This document shows positions 1-9,982 of a stretch of 16,611 nt of DNA, one piece after another. The notes under the pieces are model-generated. The model was given only the letters and a program-made list of their open reading frames with translations, was not told the origin of the DNA and searched no databases. A program made the position numbers and the translations under genes. The stretch's first letter is position 1; every line of letters begins with the position of its first letter. The DNA comes from an uncultured Prevotellaceae bacterium (lineage in GTDB: Bacteria; Bacteroidota; Bacteroidia; Bacteroidales; Bacteroidaceae), in contig CACYKX010000044.1 of the NCBI GenBank assembly GCA_902775075.1, forward strand, positions 1 through 16,611, in the 5' to 3' direction.

Positions 1-217
1 AGTTCTGCATCGCCTTACGCTGATTGCTCGCATACCAAAGATTCAGAAAATTCATTTCTGATATATTCTTTGCAAAGTCAGAGCTATCAGCATCAAGCCT
101 GTCATGATACTTTGAAATGATTTCCCACTTATACAGCTCCTGCTGATAAGGGTCGCCGTTCAATCCGTATTTCTTCAGATGTTCGGTAAAGTTAGTTATG
201 AGTTCATTTATAGTCAT
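1..217 (-). CDS. N-terminus of a McrB-like AAA+ restriction ATPase (partial, cut by left window edge)
   Basis: The minus strand carries an open frame from the ATG at 217-215 to the window edge: 72 codons with no stop, beginning MTINELITNFTEHLKKYGLN. It follows the stop of the large helicase by only 8 nt, so it is almost certainly the next gene of the same transcript. The pattern 'LYKWEIISKYHDRLDADSSD' followed by 'NLWYASNQRKAMQN' resembles from memory the N-terminal region of McrB-family AAA+ proteins of Bacteroidota (LYKWE..., then NL.YA). McrB is the GTP-driven motor of the modification-dependent McrBC restriction complex, with McrC as nuclease partner. The AAA+ core, which would settle the identity, lies outside the window. 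The coding reading is secure; the family call is moderate. Confidence 0.6.
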   Translation of the reverse strand, partial: MTINELITNFTEHLKKYGLNGDPYQQELYKWEIISKYHDRLDADSSDFAKNISEMNFLNLWYASNQRKAMQN

Positions 218-225
218 AATCGTTC

Positions 226-3200
226 TTAACAATCTTCTATTGTAATGTCAAACTTAATCTCCTTATTACGATAAATGTTGATATTAACGTCAGGAGTAAT
301 GTAGTTGGCATCGAAACGTTCATTATTGCTGCTTATATTCCACTCGTTGATAAAACCACCATCAGGGTAAATACAAAGTTTCTTTTTGCCACAAATGATG
401 GAAAGTTCACGCCAATGAGTTAATGAGCGCTTGTCTCCTGGCTGGATAGGTACCAAATCGCCCTTGATGTCATCATTATAACTGAGATTCTTCAGCCAAT
501 CAGTTGTCAGGAGTTTAAGTTTTGAATCACGTACATCAGAAGAAGGCATATTAGCAGTAATACTATCAGACTTCCCCTTGTCATCACGATAGGTTTCAAG
601 TTTAAACTCTATCGTGAAATCCTTATCAATCTGTTTCACGAAATGTTCAACTGTCTGTAATGTCAGAATCATACCCATGATACTCTTTAGGTGCTCATCC
701 TGATAAGAAATTGTCAGTTTCCCACTATTTTGCTTGGCATATCCGATAAACTGGTCAATGAGTCCTTCAGACTTACTCTGGAGGATTTCTCCGAGCTGAG
801 TAGAACCTATTTCACGATATTCGTTACCTGACAGTTTTATCAACATTGTTGATGGTTTGAATGACGTATCTATTGCCTTTGCCTTAGTTATAGGATTATC
901 AATACGAACAAAGAACATTACCTCATTACCCCATTGAACATTGAGTTGTGCATGCTCTTTACTACTGGTAAAGTATAGATTGCCATCGATATAGGCCAAT
1001 GGGTACAAGCCATTGTTCACCCAAGGATTCTTCATAATCTTGGCATCATCACCTTTAGCCCATGCTTTGAACTCCCGAATCATAGACATGATTGGGTCAA
1101 CAATAGCGTTATCATCAGACTCCATCACACAGAATGTCGTGGTGTCACTCTTCATCACGAAATTGTTCATCAACTGTGGACGCCATCCTGTTTCTTTACC
1201 ATCGTAATCCCATTCCTTATAATCATTATCAACAAAAAGAACAAGATTCTGATGTGAGCCACTGAAAGCTTTCTGCAAATCATACAATGTTGTTTGCGAA
1301 GGTGATGCATTGGGAAAGGCATCTTTTACATTCTGGGGAATGGTATCGCCAACTTCTTCTTCCTCTGCAATCCAGGCAAGGGCTGCATCTATATCTACAT
1401 ACCTGATGAAGCGAAGTGTAAACTTGTCCAAAAGCATATCCTTTGAACACTTATCTTTAGCCTCTTGCAACAGTTTCTTAGATGCTTGGATGACTTCCTT
1501 CATCACCTGAATGTTTGCCATCTGGTTTGCGTAACCTGCACCGCCTGGATTACAGTCAAATACACAAAGATGACCATTAGGCATGATTGCGAAATCCACT
1601 GCACCACGTTCCTTGCCAAGAATATCCACAAGTGTTTGAGTAAACACAATACCAAGGGTGAAGAGCAAATTCTCTTCCTTAGAGCGGTCAGACATCCACT
1701 TATTTTGCCCCTTATGACGAATACGAATCTCACTATAGTCGGTCTGAATCAAGTCACCGATGATAACATTACGCTTTATCTTGGTTGGGTCATTGGAACA
1801 CCCACATCCTTTACGCATCTCCTTACCGGTGATAGCATAATGATAGTTTGGCTTTTCTGGCTGACCTTCTTTGCGTTTTGCAACAACAGGATTGAACTCG
1901 AATGGGAATTTCAAAGGTTCATCCTTATCTGCCACATCGTCCTCAATCACTGTTCTTCCACATCGAGGACAGAAACAGTAACCAAAGCCTTTTCCTTCAT
2001 TATAGTAGAGAATCTTGGCATTACCAGAATCACTATTAGGACGTACAGAGAACAAATGTGGTTCAGTTACATTGTTTGACCAGTCATCTGCATCAATCAA
2101 CTGAGCACTTACACGAGTGAATACATTACTATCCATAATACGTGTCTTGTCCTCATTAATATCAGGCATAAACCCAACCGGCTGGATTAGGTCAAGTCCA
2201 TAATCATTATTAACGCCCCATCTAATCTGAGTGCTCAAATTCGGGTCATCTATGACTGTTTTATCATTATTACGGTATATAGTTTTGAATGACTTCACAT
2301 TGTCATCATACATATTCGTGATTTCTATACCTCGTACAGTATATACAACTCCATCAACTGCAACGCTATTACCTGGTGCATATTGAGCAATAGCATCTCG
2401 TAATGAGTATGATGGATTTGAAGATGACATTGGAGTCAAATAATCCCTCTTGCCATTACTATTTAAGTCAAGTGTGAGGACATTGACAGGCATATTGGCA
2501 TTAGGAGTAAAACGACTTGTTGCCCAATAATTTAGCAATCGCTGATTAAGAACAGAGAAGTACTGCAATTTTAACTTAATTCGGAATCGTTCATTTTTCG
2601 TTGAATCCGGGTCATCAAAAGCAGTCTTATAATCAACCAACTTGTTATATAGTTCAGAATAACAACGCTCATTATTATCCTTTGCATTCCTGATGACCAG
2701 AGTCAACTGGTCTTCAAAAATTGTTCCTTTCAAGAGGCTTGTTAAATCTTCACGGAGATTCGGAGTGTCCGACAAAGGCTTGCAGCACATCTGATTGAAG
2801 CGTTCATACATAGTTCCTGCCGAATTTCCCAGCAAATCTTTAGGATCTGCTTCACTGGCCCCATTCAGGACAAGCAACTTTCCCTGTGACAAACGAACTT
2901 CAAAATTGGTATAGTAGTCAGCCACCTTCTGACCAAGACTACCACCATTTGCCCCTTCACTGAACACTCCAAAGGCGCGTACAAGGAATGAATTTACATG
3001 TCGCTGAACAACCTGAGGACTTTTCAAGTCAACGGTCGGAACACGGACAGGACGATTGATAATCTTCTCAATAGGATTTGTGAGTGTACGGAGACCAATA
3101 ACATCTGAACCACACAAAGTAATACATGCACTTCTTACTTTATTGTTACGTCCACTTCGACCTGCACGCTGCTTATAGTTTGATGGATGTGGCGGTACAC

Positions 3201-6200
3201 TTGACAGCATTACAACCTCCAAATTACCAAGGTCAACACCCATTTCCATAGTTGTTGAACAAGCCAAAATATTAATTGTATGGTCTTTGAACTTTGACTG
3301 CAATCCACGAGCAACACTCTTATCTACCTGAGCTGTATGTTCTTGCTGAACAAAAAGATTAGGAAAGACATGAATATCCTCCAGACGATCACTGAACACA
3401 CCATCTTCTCCCCAAACATTGTTATTCCAAAGTAAATTTCTGTGGGTCTTTGCCCATGTAGTGACGGTTTGTTTATCACCTTCCTTACCTGAACCTACAT
3501 AGTATGGGAATGCCTCCCATGTCTCATGCAAATCTTCATTAAGTTCTACAGGTGTGCTTCCTTCCATGTAAGGTGAAAAACGCTTGAAGTTATTACCAAT
3601 AGGACGTAAACATACAGCATGATTACCCACATCTGATTTTGTATCACACAAATACACATCATCATAGAGCTTGAAGCAGAGGTCATTAAGATTGTAACGA
3701 GGAGCATTATCCTTCTCTGGCACAAAATTACCTCCATCATCCAAGCGCATACCAACACTCATTATCCCATACTCTGGTCCTGTAAGTGTGTCCCAAAGTG
3801 CATCAATAACTGCTGAGATTTCATTGAAATATTGATGCTGCGCATCGTTCAGTGACAAAGAGTTGTCATCACGAGAAATCAAAGCACACAAATACCGAAC
3901 AATACGGGCTGTTGACACTTTGCCTTGTTCCAACTTTGGCTTGTTGAATGGTCGGCGGCGAGGTTTCTCCGTCGCGAATCGCACAGTAGAGAAAATGTCT
4001 ATCTTGTCATTGCCAGGAATACGCAAATAGAATGACTGGTTGTTTCGTACAGTATAGTCGAGATATACTTGCATTAGGCTTCTCCAGTCCTCTTCAGTAA
4101 TTCTATTAGCAGGGCTATCAAGGATATCATTAAAGTCTTCAACAGCCTGGGGCAAATGGATTTCTTTTAGTTTGGGATAACATGTCTCAAACAAACCCAT
4201 AGTTTCAGGAGATGCAGCAGATGCAGGACGGTGAGCAAGATACATCACCATAATGCTCTGAATATACTTGTCCATTATCTCCTCTGATGGAAGACCATCT
4301 TCAATTTCATCACTGTCTCCAGAACGCTTAACGAATACAGAACAGAATACAGGGCAATATGGATCTCGTTTGACAAGTTCTGCTATTTCGCTCCACGTAA
4401 TATAGTTGCAGGACATTTCGTCCAACTGCTTCTGTACAACAGATGGGTCAGTTGACTGAAGATTTGCCATCATTGGAGCATATTTCATCATAGTCATAGG
4501 ATCTGCCTGTACAGCAGCCATTATCTGAGCCATAGCAGCCTCTTTTGTCAGACCATTGGCCTTTCTTCTACACAGTTCATGATAAATGATGCTGTAGAAC
4601 CACATACGTTCTTGCTCCAGATTCTGTTTCAAAGTAGCCTTGGCAGCAGATTGACGACTATCGACAAAGCTAATATACTGTTGCCCTTTATGTAAGACAA
4701 TTCCATCAGTCTTAGATGTACCTTCTTCCAGCTGGTCAAGGATTGATGGTGCCATCATTCGTGAGATAAAATCAGCAGAAAGACGGAATTTTTGAAGACG
4801 ATTATCTTCCATGTTACCATTGGCATCACCTTCAAGTTCCTTTTCTGTATCACGCTTTCTTGTCTGCTTTGCATTGCAATTTGGGCAGCAGCATTGTGTA
4901 TTACCTACAAGTCGCCAAGGACGATATGACTTTTCACTTGCCAGAGCATTCTTTTCCTCTGCCTCTATTTCAGCAGGTGTCATAGGCTGCAACTTGCCCC
5001 CTGGCAGTACTTTGAAACTTACATTGTTATCTCCCTTCGAGTTTTTCTCATTCGAAAGTCCGAATATAGCATACTTTTTGGTTGATTCATCATCAGCATC
5101 GGCATCTACCAGGTCAAACATATCGCTATCATCAGTAGCCAATGGTTCATATGTCCAATCTGAGGTGTCAACCATAGCAAGTGCAACATACTCTCCGCAA
5201 TGTTTACATCGGCTCATTTCAAGCAGTGGATTTTCTTCAACACTCGTTGCTTCACCATCGCTAATGCGCTTGCCAATGGTATTTTCCGTATAGATTTTGA
5301 ATGCGCCATCAGCTATTTCGTCCAGACGAACAAACAATCCATTGTTAGGTACTCTATAGAAATAATGTACCTTCAACTTCATATCTGGAGCATTCTTACC
5401 AGCAGCCTTAAAACGTTCCTCTTCACGCTGACACATTTCGTCAAGCCATTGTAGCTTATCGCTGATTTCTGCATCACCTGGGTATAGTTCATCCAATGAT
5501 ACAAAATCCTTAGCAAATATCGTCTTCCATCGCTCGGCATCTTCCCCTTCAGGAATAACATTCTCACCGATTCGTACGCCACCAACAGCTTCTACTTGTT
5601 CTGGTAATATGCCAGTTATTCCAGAAATGAATTCTTTAAGTTCTCTTTCATCCTTCTCCTTGTCTTCACCGTTACCGAATGTTGCTGATGAGGTTGCGAA
5701 GTGTACATCATGAGCATCAACGTTGAAAGCAAGTAAGACTCTACGAAGGAGCATTGCCAATTCTGCAGCACCAGCTCCCGTATAGCTGTGAGTTTCATCG
5801 ATGGCCACCCATCGAAGACTTTTCTTTCCTGCGTTAATAATCTTTGCATCGGTGCCACGAAGCAAGATATACTCTAACATGGTAGGGTTTGTCAACAAGA
5901 TATTCGGTGGATTCTTTCGCACCATCTGTCGAGTATATACCATGTGGCTAAACTTCAAGTTCTCTAACACATAGTAGCCCTTCTCGTGTGGATCTGGCTG
6001 ATAGAAGGCATATTTACCTCCTGTAACCTGCTCGATGCGCTTACGCATCTTCATAGCATCGTCCGAAGCATCATTTCTATCAGGTTCTTTCTCTGGAAGG
6101 TCACCATTATATACAGTATAAGTAAGATTTGTTCCTGCAAGTAGCTCTTCCAAACGCTCCTTCTGGTCTTCCATCAAAGCATTTAGAGGATATAGGAACA

Positions 6201-6639
6201 AAGCCTGTATCTCATCAGGCATAGCATTTTGCTTCAAGTCATAGACAAGAGGCATCATGAAGCACTCAGTCTTACCCGAACCAGTACCTGTTGTAACAAC
6301 TATAGACATGGGCTTCTTCTCTCCACCAATTTCTATAGTCTTATTCAACAAGGCATCCCAACATTTATACTGATGTTCATATGGAGCGTATGAGGATTTC
6401 CACAAATCGCCTACGAGAGACTTTGCTGTTTCTACCGAAACACTATGAACAGCTTCATAGGAGTTCATGCATTGTACTACAGGAACAGCATTCTTTGGTG
6501 CAAAAACTTCACCAATGATTCTCTTCATCTGCTTCTGGTACGCACGTTGACTATCGTTGTGTGATTCACCACACCACATTGCAACAAGTGCTCGCTCTAC
6601 GGATGCACGGTTATTCTTGTATAATTCAGAGAAATTCAT
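226..6639 (-). CDS. Very large SF2 helicase with DUF1998 region, DruE-like (Druantia) defence helicase
   Basis: This 2137-residue protein is a superfamily II DNA helicase of the YprA/MrfA-DrmA-DruE type. Visible motifs: Walker A TTGTGSGKTE (116-125), motif Ia FLYPLNALMEDQ (148-159), TNPTMLEY (250-257), DETH Walker B (281-284), SSATFGN (317-323), motif IV-like FVDSRQSAA (658-666), motif V around TTMEMGVDLG (1129-1138) and motif VI QRAGRSGR (1157-1164). A CxxC at 478/481 and the cluster CCCPNC at 583-588 probably form an interrupted zinc ribbon. About 430 residues separate motif IV from the rest of the second RecA lobe. The C-terminal part has CPRC (1557-1560), CGC (1612-1614) and FDCNPGGAGYA (1694-1704), the GGAG signature of DUF1998, then about 370 unassigned residues. 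The size and the preceding 857-residue gene, 23 nt upstream, fit DruE of type III Druantia. Helicase and DUF1998 are certain by motif; the DruE name is inference. The most likely alternative is a DrmA-DrmB-like fusion. Confidence 0.82.
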   Translation of the reverse strand: MNFSELYKNNRASVERALVAMWCGESHNDSQRAYQKQMKRIIGEVFAPKNAVPVVQCMNSYEAVHSVSVETAKSLVGDLWKSSYAPYEHQYKCWDALLNKTIEIGGEKKPMSIVVTTGTGSGKTECFMMPLVYDLKQNAMPDEIQALFLYPLNALMEDQKERLEELLAGTNLTYTVYNGDLPEKEPDRNDASDDAMKMRKRIEQVTGGKYAFYQPDPHEKGYYVLENLKFSHMVYTRQMVRKNPPNILLTNPTMLEYILLRGTDAKIINAGKKSLRWVAIDETHSYTGAGAAELAMLLRRVLLAFNVDAHDVHFATSSATFGNGEDKEKDERELKEFISGITGILPEQVEAVGGVRIGENVIPEGEDAERWKTIFAKDFVSLDELYPGDAEISDKLQWLDEMCQREEERFKAAGKNAPDMKLKVHYFYRVPNNGLFVRLDEIADGAFKIYTENTIGKRISDGEATSVEENPLLEMSRCKHCGEYVALAMVDTSDWTYEPLATDDSDMFDLVDADADDESTKKYAIFGLSNEKNSKGDNNVSFKVLPGGKLQPMTPAEIEAEEKNALASEKSYRPWRLVGNTQCCCPNCNAKQTRKRDTEKELEGDANGNMEDNRLQKFRLSADFISRMMAPSILDQLEEGTSKTDGIVLHKGQQYISFVDSRQSAAKATLKQNLEQERMWFYSIIYHELCRRKANGLTKEAAMAQIMAAVQADPMTMMKYAPMMANLQSTDPSVVQKQLDEMSCNYITWSEIAELVKRDPYCPVFCSVFVKRSGDSDEIEDGLPSEEIMDKYIQSIMVMYLAHRPASAASPETMGLFETCYPKLKEIHLPQAVEDFNDILDSPANRITEEDWRSLMQVYLDYTVRNNQSFYLRIPGNDKIDIFSTVRFATEKPRRRPFNKPKLEQGKVSTARIVRYLCALISRDDNSLSLNDAQHQYFNEISAVIDALWDTLTGPEYGIMSVGMRLDDGGNFVPEKDNAPRYNLNDLCFKLYDDVYLCDTKSDVGNHAVCLRPIGNNFKRFSPYMEGSTPVELNEDLHETWEAFPYYVGSGKEGDKQTVTTWAKTHRNLLWNNNVWGEDGVFSDRLEDIHVFPNLFVQQEHTAQVDKSVARGLQSKFKDHTINILACSTTMEMGVDLGNLEVVMLSSVPPHPSNYKQRAGRSGRNNKVRSACITLCGSDVIGLRTLTNPIEKIINRPVRVPTVDLKSPQVVQRHVNSFLVRAFGVFSEGANGGSLGQKVADYYTNFEVRLSQGKLLVLNGASEADPKDLLGNSAGTMYERFNQMCCKPLSDTPNLREDLTSLLKGTIFEDQLTLVIRNAKDNNERCYSELYNKLVDYKTAFDDPDSTKNERFRIKLKLQYFSVLNQRLLNYWATSRFTPNANMPVNVLTLDLNSNGKRDYLTPMSSSNPSYSLRDAIAQYAPGNSVAVDGVVYTVRGIEITNMYDDNVKSFKTIYRNNDKTVIDDPNLSTQIRWGVNNDYGLDLIQPVGFMPDINEDKTRIMDSNVFTRVSAQLIDADDWSNNVTEPHLFSVRPNSDSGNAKILYYNEGKGFGYCFCPRCGRTVIEDDVADKDEPLKFPFEFNPVVAKRKEGQPEKPNYHYAITGKEMRKGCGCSNDPTKIKRNVIIGDLIQTDYSEIRIRHKGQNKWMSDRSKEENLLFTLGIVFTQTLVDILGKERGAVDFAIMPNGHLCVFDCNPGGAGYANQMANIQVMKEVIQASKKLLQEAKDKCSKDMLLDKFTLRFIRYVDIDAALAWIAEEEEVGDTIPQNVKDAFPNASPSQTTLYDLQKAFSGSHQNLVLFVDNDYKEWDYDGKETGWRPQLMNNFVMKSDTTTFCVMESDDNAIVDPIMSMIREFKAWAKGDDAKIMKNPWVNNGLYPLAYIDGNLYFTSSKEHAQLNVQWGNEVMFFVRIDNPITKAKAIDTSFKPSTMLIKLSGNEYREIGSTQLGEILQSKSEGLIDQFIGYAKQNSGKLTISYQDEHLKSIMGMILTLQTVEHFVKQIDKDFTIEFKLETYRDDKGKSDSITANMPSSDVRDSKLKLLTTDWLKNLSYNDDIKGDLVPIQPGDKRSLTHWRELSIICGKKKLCIYPDGGFINEWNISSNNERFDANYITPDVNINIYRNKEIKFDITIEDC

Positions 6640-6662
6640 ACTGTATATCTGATTTCAAATTA

Positions 6663-9236
6663 TTATTCTAAGTATATTTTATGCTCTTGCCAGTCAAATC
6701 CCAACTCCTCACCAAGGCGTATGAGTCCGGCTTTATCTTTTTCTGTAAGTTCACCTCCTCTTAATTCAAGCAGAGGTTCATATATTGCAGAGATTATGTC
6801 TGCCTTAGACAAATCTCTCAGGGCTTTCATCAAGAAGAAATAATTATCTGCCTCGTTTGCAACCTCAAAGCATCGTAGTGGTGACTCTTCTATGTCATCC
6901 CATGCCCAGGGGTCATTGTCGAGGTCTTCTCCAAGATTACAGACAAGGTCTTTGTTCTTACTCAAATTCTGTAAAACGATGCCCACATCATAGCCATCAG
7001 TTCCATCCGAAGGATTAATAACTACAGGACTGCTGTTTTTATCGTAGTTCCAGAACAAAGCTTCATGACCTTCCCATTCTGTCTTATTTTGAGCATTACC
7101 AAAACAAATGGTTAAACAATCAGGAGCCATAGCATCCAACAACTTTCCAGCAAACCTTCTATCTAATCGCCAAGCGTTCAAAGCTGCCATACCAATGCTT
7201 GGATTATGCTCAATATCAATATATGTCTGTGAGTAGATACTGCACAGATTCTTACAATCATACGACTGATAGCCATGCTTGGAAAAATCGTTTACTAGAA
7301 CTCTGTCCTTAAAAATGTAAGGCAGATTTACTTTTTCATCACCATGCTTGTAGTCGATGATTTCACCATCAAGAATCACTTCCTTTATCAAGGTGGGACG
7401 ATAAACATCCACTTCGCAAAAGTTTTCTCCTTCGCCATACCGAATAGGAACAGTAGGGGAAAGAACCTTTTTATCCTCTGGAATGGTGTCCTTAATACAT
7501 GCTTCTGACCTATCAGGCTTACGATAGCGTATACAGGTTGTCTCAAAATCCCGTCGAATTGGATTGGCTTCATCAAGCCGTGGCAGATACATCACGGTGT
7601 AAGGGAATGTTCGACCCTTTACAGTTATTCGTAATTGAACCTCTCCGTATTGAGGTTCGTCAGCCGATGTCCATTCCTGATAACGTCCGTTCGGTTGTTT
7701 GAACTCAACAAGTTCTGCCACACAATCCTCTTCTGGCTGTGCATTCAAGATGTCATCCTTAGTAGCAAAATGACGTACTATCACGTCCTCCCAACCGAAG
7801 ATTAGTGGCAACTCATCAATATCATAATTGTCCGATTCATCTGGGTCTTCAATATAGTAATGTTTTACCTTTCCTCCATTAACATAATGGATAGAATCTG
7901 AGTAAAGTTTTGATGTTATCTGGTCATAACCAATACGGTTATATAGACTTATCTCTTTACCCTTCTCGTCAATAAAGGTTACAGAATCATAGATGTAGAA
8001 CCAGTTTAGAGGTTCGCTCATTCCATACTTTTGGTCTCGGAAACTCTTTCTGTAAACATCATCAACTATGCTTTCATCCTTCAATGAACAGCGATTAGAG
8101 AATAGCAGAGCTGTTTCTTTTTGTGCATTTTGTGTTGAAGTCCAAGTATCTCCATAGCTCACATTTCGCCAAAGCTGAATGTATTCTCTTGCAGCTTCAG
8201 ACTGTGCGATGTATTCTTTGCCATCTTCGTCTCTGGCAATAATCTCTATAGTATCAAATTTACATGTTGGCACATGTTTGCATTGTGCACACTTTTCTAT
8301 ACCGAATGCGACAAAACCTGTGTCAGCCTGGCCTGTATTGAGGTAGGTAATGATTGGGCTGTCCATTGTTGATGGCTCAACGACCTCATTATCTCTCTTA
8401 AATCTAACATAAATGTATAGCTTATGCTGCTTTTCGGGATAAGCGACACCCCATAAATGTACTCTGTCATAACGGAGATACTGATGTAACTCACCTCCAA
8501 CTTCTTCAGGTTTCATCCAAATGTTAAGACGGCGAGTCATACAACTATATTGTGGAGAGAATGTCACTTGCCATTCAAATCGGAACTTAACCTTCAAAAT
8601 CTCATCGTTTGCAGCTTTTACGGTGGCAATGAATCGGTTCACATCTGAACCAGCATCTGAAAGGTCTTCCTCATTAAAAGGCATTTCGCCATTCAATATC
8701 TGGCGCATATACTCAAAGAGCGAGTGCTGACGCTTGATACTCTCTCGAAAGGCAATAGCCCTTGATGCTTCGTCAAGATTCTCCAAGGTGTAGTTCTCTC
8801 CATGATAGATGCGACAAAGCCCCTTGAGGAACTTCATGTTATCATTTCTCGACAACTCATGTTGTATGGCAAGTCCACCAAGGACATAGATGGAGTATAG
8901 CCAACGCTTGTTGCCGGACTCGTCACGATAAAGATACTGCTTGATGCTGATTCCACTGTTGCGAAACAACTGTTCTACATCAACACCATCCATCAGGTCA
9001 CACTTGTTTCCACTTTGGTACTTACGTTTGTACCATTCGGCAAGATAAACCACACCATAGATGGCATTCTCTGTTGTGGAAAGTGCAGTATTTCCTCTGT
9101 CGGCAATAAACGCAGAAAGGCAGGCTTCAAGTTCTTTGAAGTCTGTCTCAGACAACTTTAGTCGCCAGACATATGGCTCTCTAATGTCGAGTGACAATAT
9201 TTTATCGCGTAATGCGCTGCTTAATCTTCCTTGCAT
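6663..9236 (-). CDS. Unrecognised 857-residue defence protein, candidate DruH-like partner of the large helicase
   Basis: I do not recognise a domain in this 857-residue protein with confidence. It shows no helicase, nuclease, methyltransferase or kinase motif, no signal peptide and no convincing membrane segment, so it is probably cytoplasmic. It has a clustered Cys motif CAQCKHVPTC (C316, C319, C325; CxxC-x5-C) that could bind metal, and a strongly acidic stretch near 462-475 (IEDPDESDNYDIDE). The C-terminal third has aromatic and acidic segments such as DNDPWAWDDIEESP. The ATG at 9236 lies inside the end of the HNH gene (16-nt overlap), so translation is probably coupled. The stop is 23 nt before the giant DUF1998 helicase. 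In type III Druantia a large protein of unknown domain content (DruH) is encoded directly before DruE; position and size match that layout, so a DruH-like role is the leading guess, from context only. Confidence 0.75.
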   Translation of the reverse strand: MQGRLSSALRDKILSLDIREPYVWRLKLSETDFKELEACLSAFIADRGNTALSTTENAIYGVVYLAEWYKRKYQSGNKCDLMDGVDVEQLFRNSGISIKQYLYRDESGNKRWLYSIYVLGGLAIQHELSRNDNMKFLKGLCRIYHGENYTLENLDEASRAIAFRESIKRQHSLFEYMRQILNGEMPFNEEDLSDAGSDVNRFIATVKAANDEILKVKFRFEWQVTFSPQYSCMTRRLNIWMKPEEVGGELHQYLRYDRVHLWGVAYPEKQHKLYIYVRFKRDNEVVEPSTMDSPIITYLNTGQADTGFVAFGIEKCAQCKHVPTCKFDTIEIIARDEDGKEYIAQSEAAREYIQLWRNVSYGDTWTSTQNAQKETALLFSNRCSLKDESIVDDVYRKSFRDQKYGMSEPLNWFYIYDSVTFIDEKGKEISLYNRIGYDQITSKLYSDSIHYVNGGKVKHYYIEDPDESDNYDIDELPLIFGWEDVIVRHFATKDDILNAQPEEDCVAELVEFKQPNGRYQEWTSADEPQYGEVQLRITVKGRTFPYTVMYLPRLDEANPIRRDFETTCIRYRKPDRSEACIKDTIPEDKKVLSPTVPIRYGEGENFCEVDVYRPTLIKEVILDGEIIDYKHGDEKVNLPYIFKDRVLVNDFSKHGYQSYDCKNLCSIYSQTYIDIEHNPSIGMAALNAWRLDRRFAGKLLDAMAPDCLTICFGNAQNKTEWEGHEALFWNYDKNSSPVVINPSDGTDGYDVGIVLQNLSKNKDLVCNLGEDLDNDPWAWDDIEESPLRCFEVANEADNYFFLMKALRDLSKADIISAIYEPLLELRGGELTEKDKAGLIRLGEELGFDWQEHKIYLE

Positions 9237-9982
9237 ATAATCAAAGGTTTCTTATCGCCTCGGTATGCTTCACGCAATTCATGAAGACTGAGAGGCCCTT
9301 GCTTTCCGTGATGAATCATGGAATGACAGTTTGAGCAGAGAGGAACAAGGTTTTCCACATAGTCTTCTGGACGGTTCTCATCATATGTAGAAATCATCTG
9401 AAGGTGATGTACCTCTATAAAATTGGCACCTAATTCCTCACCATACATACTTGCAAAGTCCATACCACAGCATTGGCATTGATAGCCGTATTTGTCCAGA
9501 CAGGCTTGCCTGAGCTTTGGATTGCGATGAGCAGTCTCAAATTCCACATGCTTCTTTTCGCCTTCTGTCATTTCTCGCTCCTTCGGTTGATGAGAAACAG
9601 ATTGTGCTGTTTCCTTAGGAGAGGAAACTTGTTCGTTCGGACTTTCAATGCGACTCTTAAAGAGCTGCTTAAAATGCTTGGACTCCAAGAACATAGAATA
9701 AAGCTTCAGGTGGCTCGAATACTTTAGTTCCGCAGCTTCATTGGCATCCTTCATCTCTTGATTGAGAGGTATCTGACTTATAATGCGGTCATAATAGTTA
9801 TGATCAAGCTCTGCATAAACGCCCTTGAAACTTGCGTCAGCATATTGACGTATGAAGTAGGTCAACTCCTTTTCTGTGAAATCGGCTATTGCTTCTGCAT
9901 TGCTCTTACGCTTTGCTTCAAGGTTGGCAATATATGCATCCCTAAGTTTCAATAGATTCACGTCTATTTGTTGCTTTGTCAT
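9221..9982 (-). CDS. HNH endonuclease (McrA-type), 253 aa
   Basis: The C-terminal half is a clear zinc-supported HNH (beta-beta-alpha-metal) nuclease domain. C169 and C172 form the first CxxC, VHH (191-193) is the catalytic first H, N211 the central residue, C216 and C219 the second CxxC, and H224/H225 the final H. Such domains nick or cut double-stranded DNA using one divalent metal. Residues 1-110 form a charged, mostly helical N-terminal domain without a recognised family. A polar linker (about 113-150, rich in S, E, K, Q) separates the two halves. The ATG at 9982 is preceded by the A-rich leader AAAGATAAAAAAG. It follows a 90-nt gap, the largest in the operon, and its end overlaps the next gene by 16 nt. 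It is the only unmistakable nuclease in the window. Its target is unknown; the McrA resemblance suggests modified DNA, but that is inference. Confidence 0.9.
   Translation of the reverse strand: MTKQQIDVNLLKLRDAYIANLEAKRKSNAEAIADFTEKELTYFIRQYADASFKGVYAELDHNYYDRIISQIPLNQEMKDANEAAELKYSSHLKLYSMFLESKHFKQLFKSRIESPNEQVSSPKETAQSVSHQPKEREMTEGEKKHVEFETAHRNPKLRQACLDKYGYQCQCCGMDFASMYGEELGANFIEVHHLQMISTYDENRPEDYVENLVPLCSNCHSMIHHGKQGPLSLHELREAYRGDKKPLIICKED

Noticed and set aside
1465..2079. 204-codon plus-strand open frame
   Set aside because: It lies wholly inside the 2137-residue helicase gene, has low-complexity composition and no recognisable domain. Other plus-strand frames (for example 4811-5293, 11528-12067) were rejected for the same reason.
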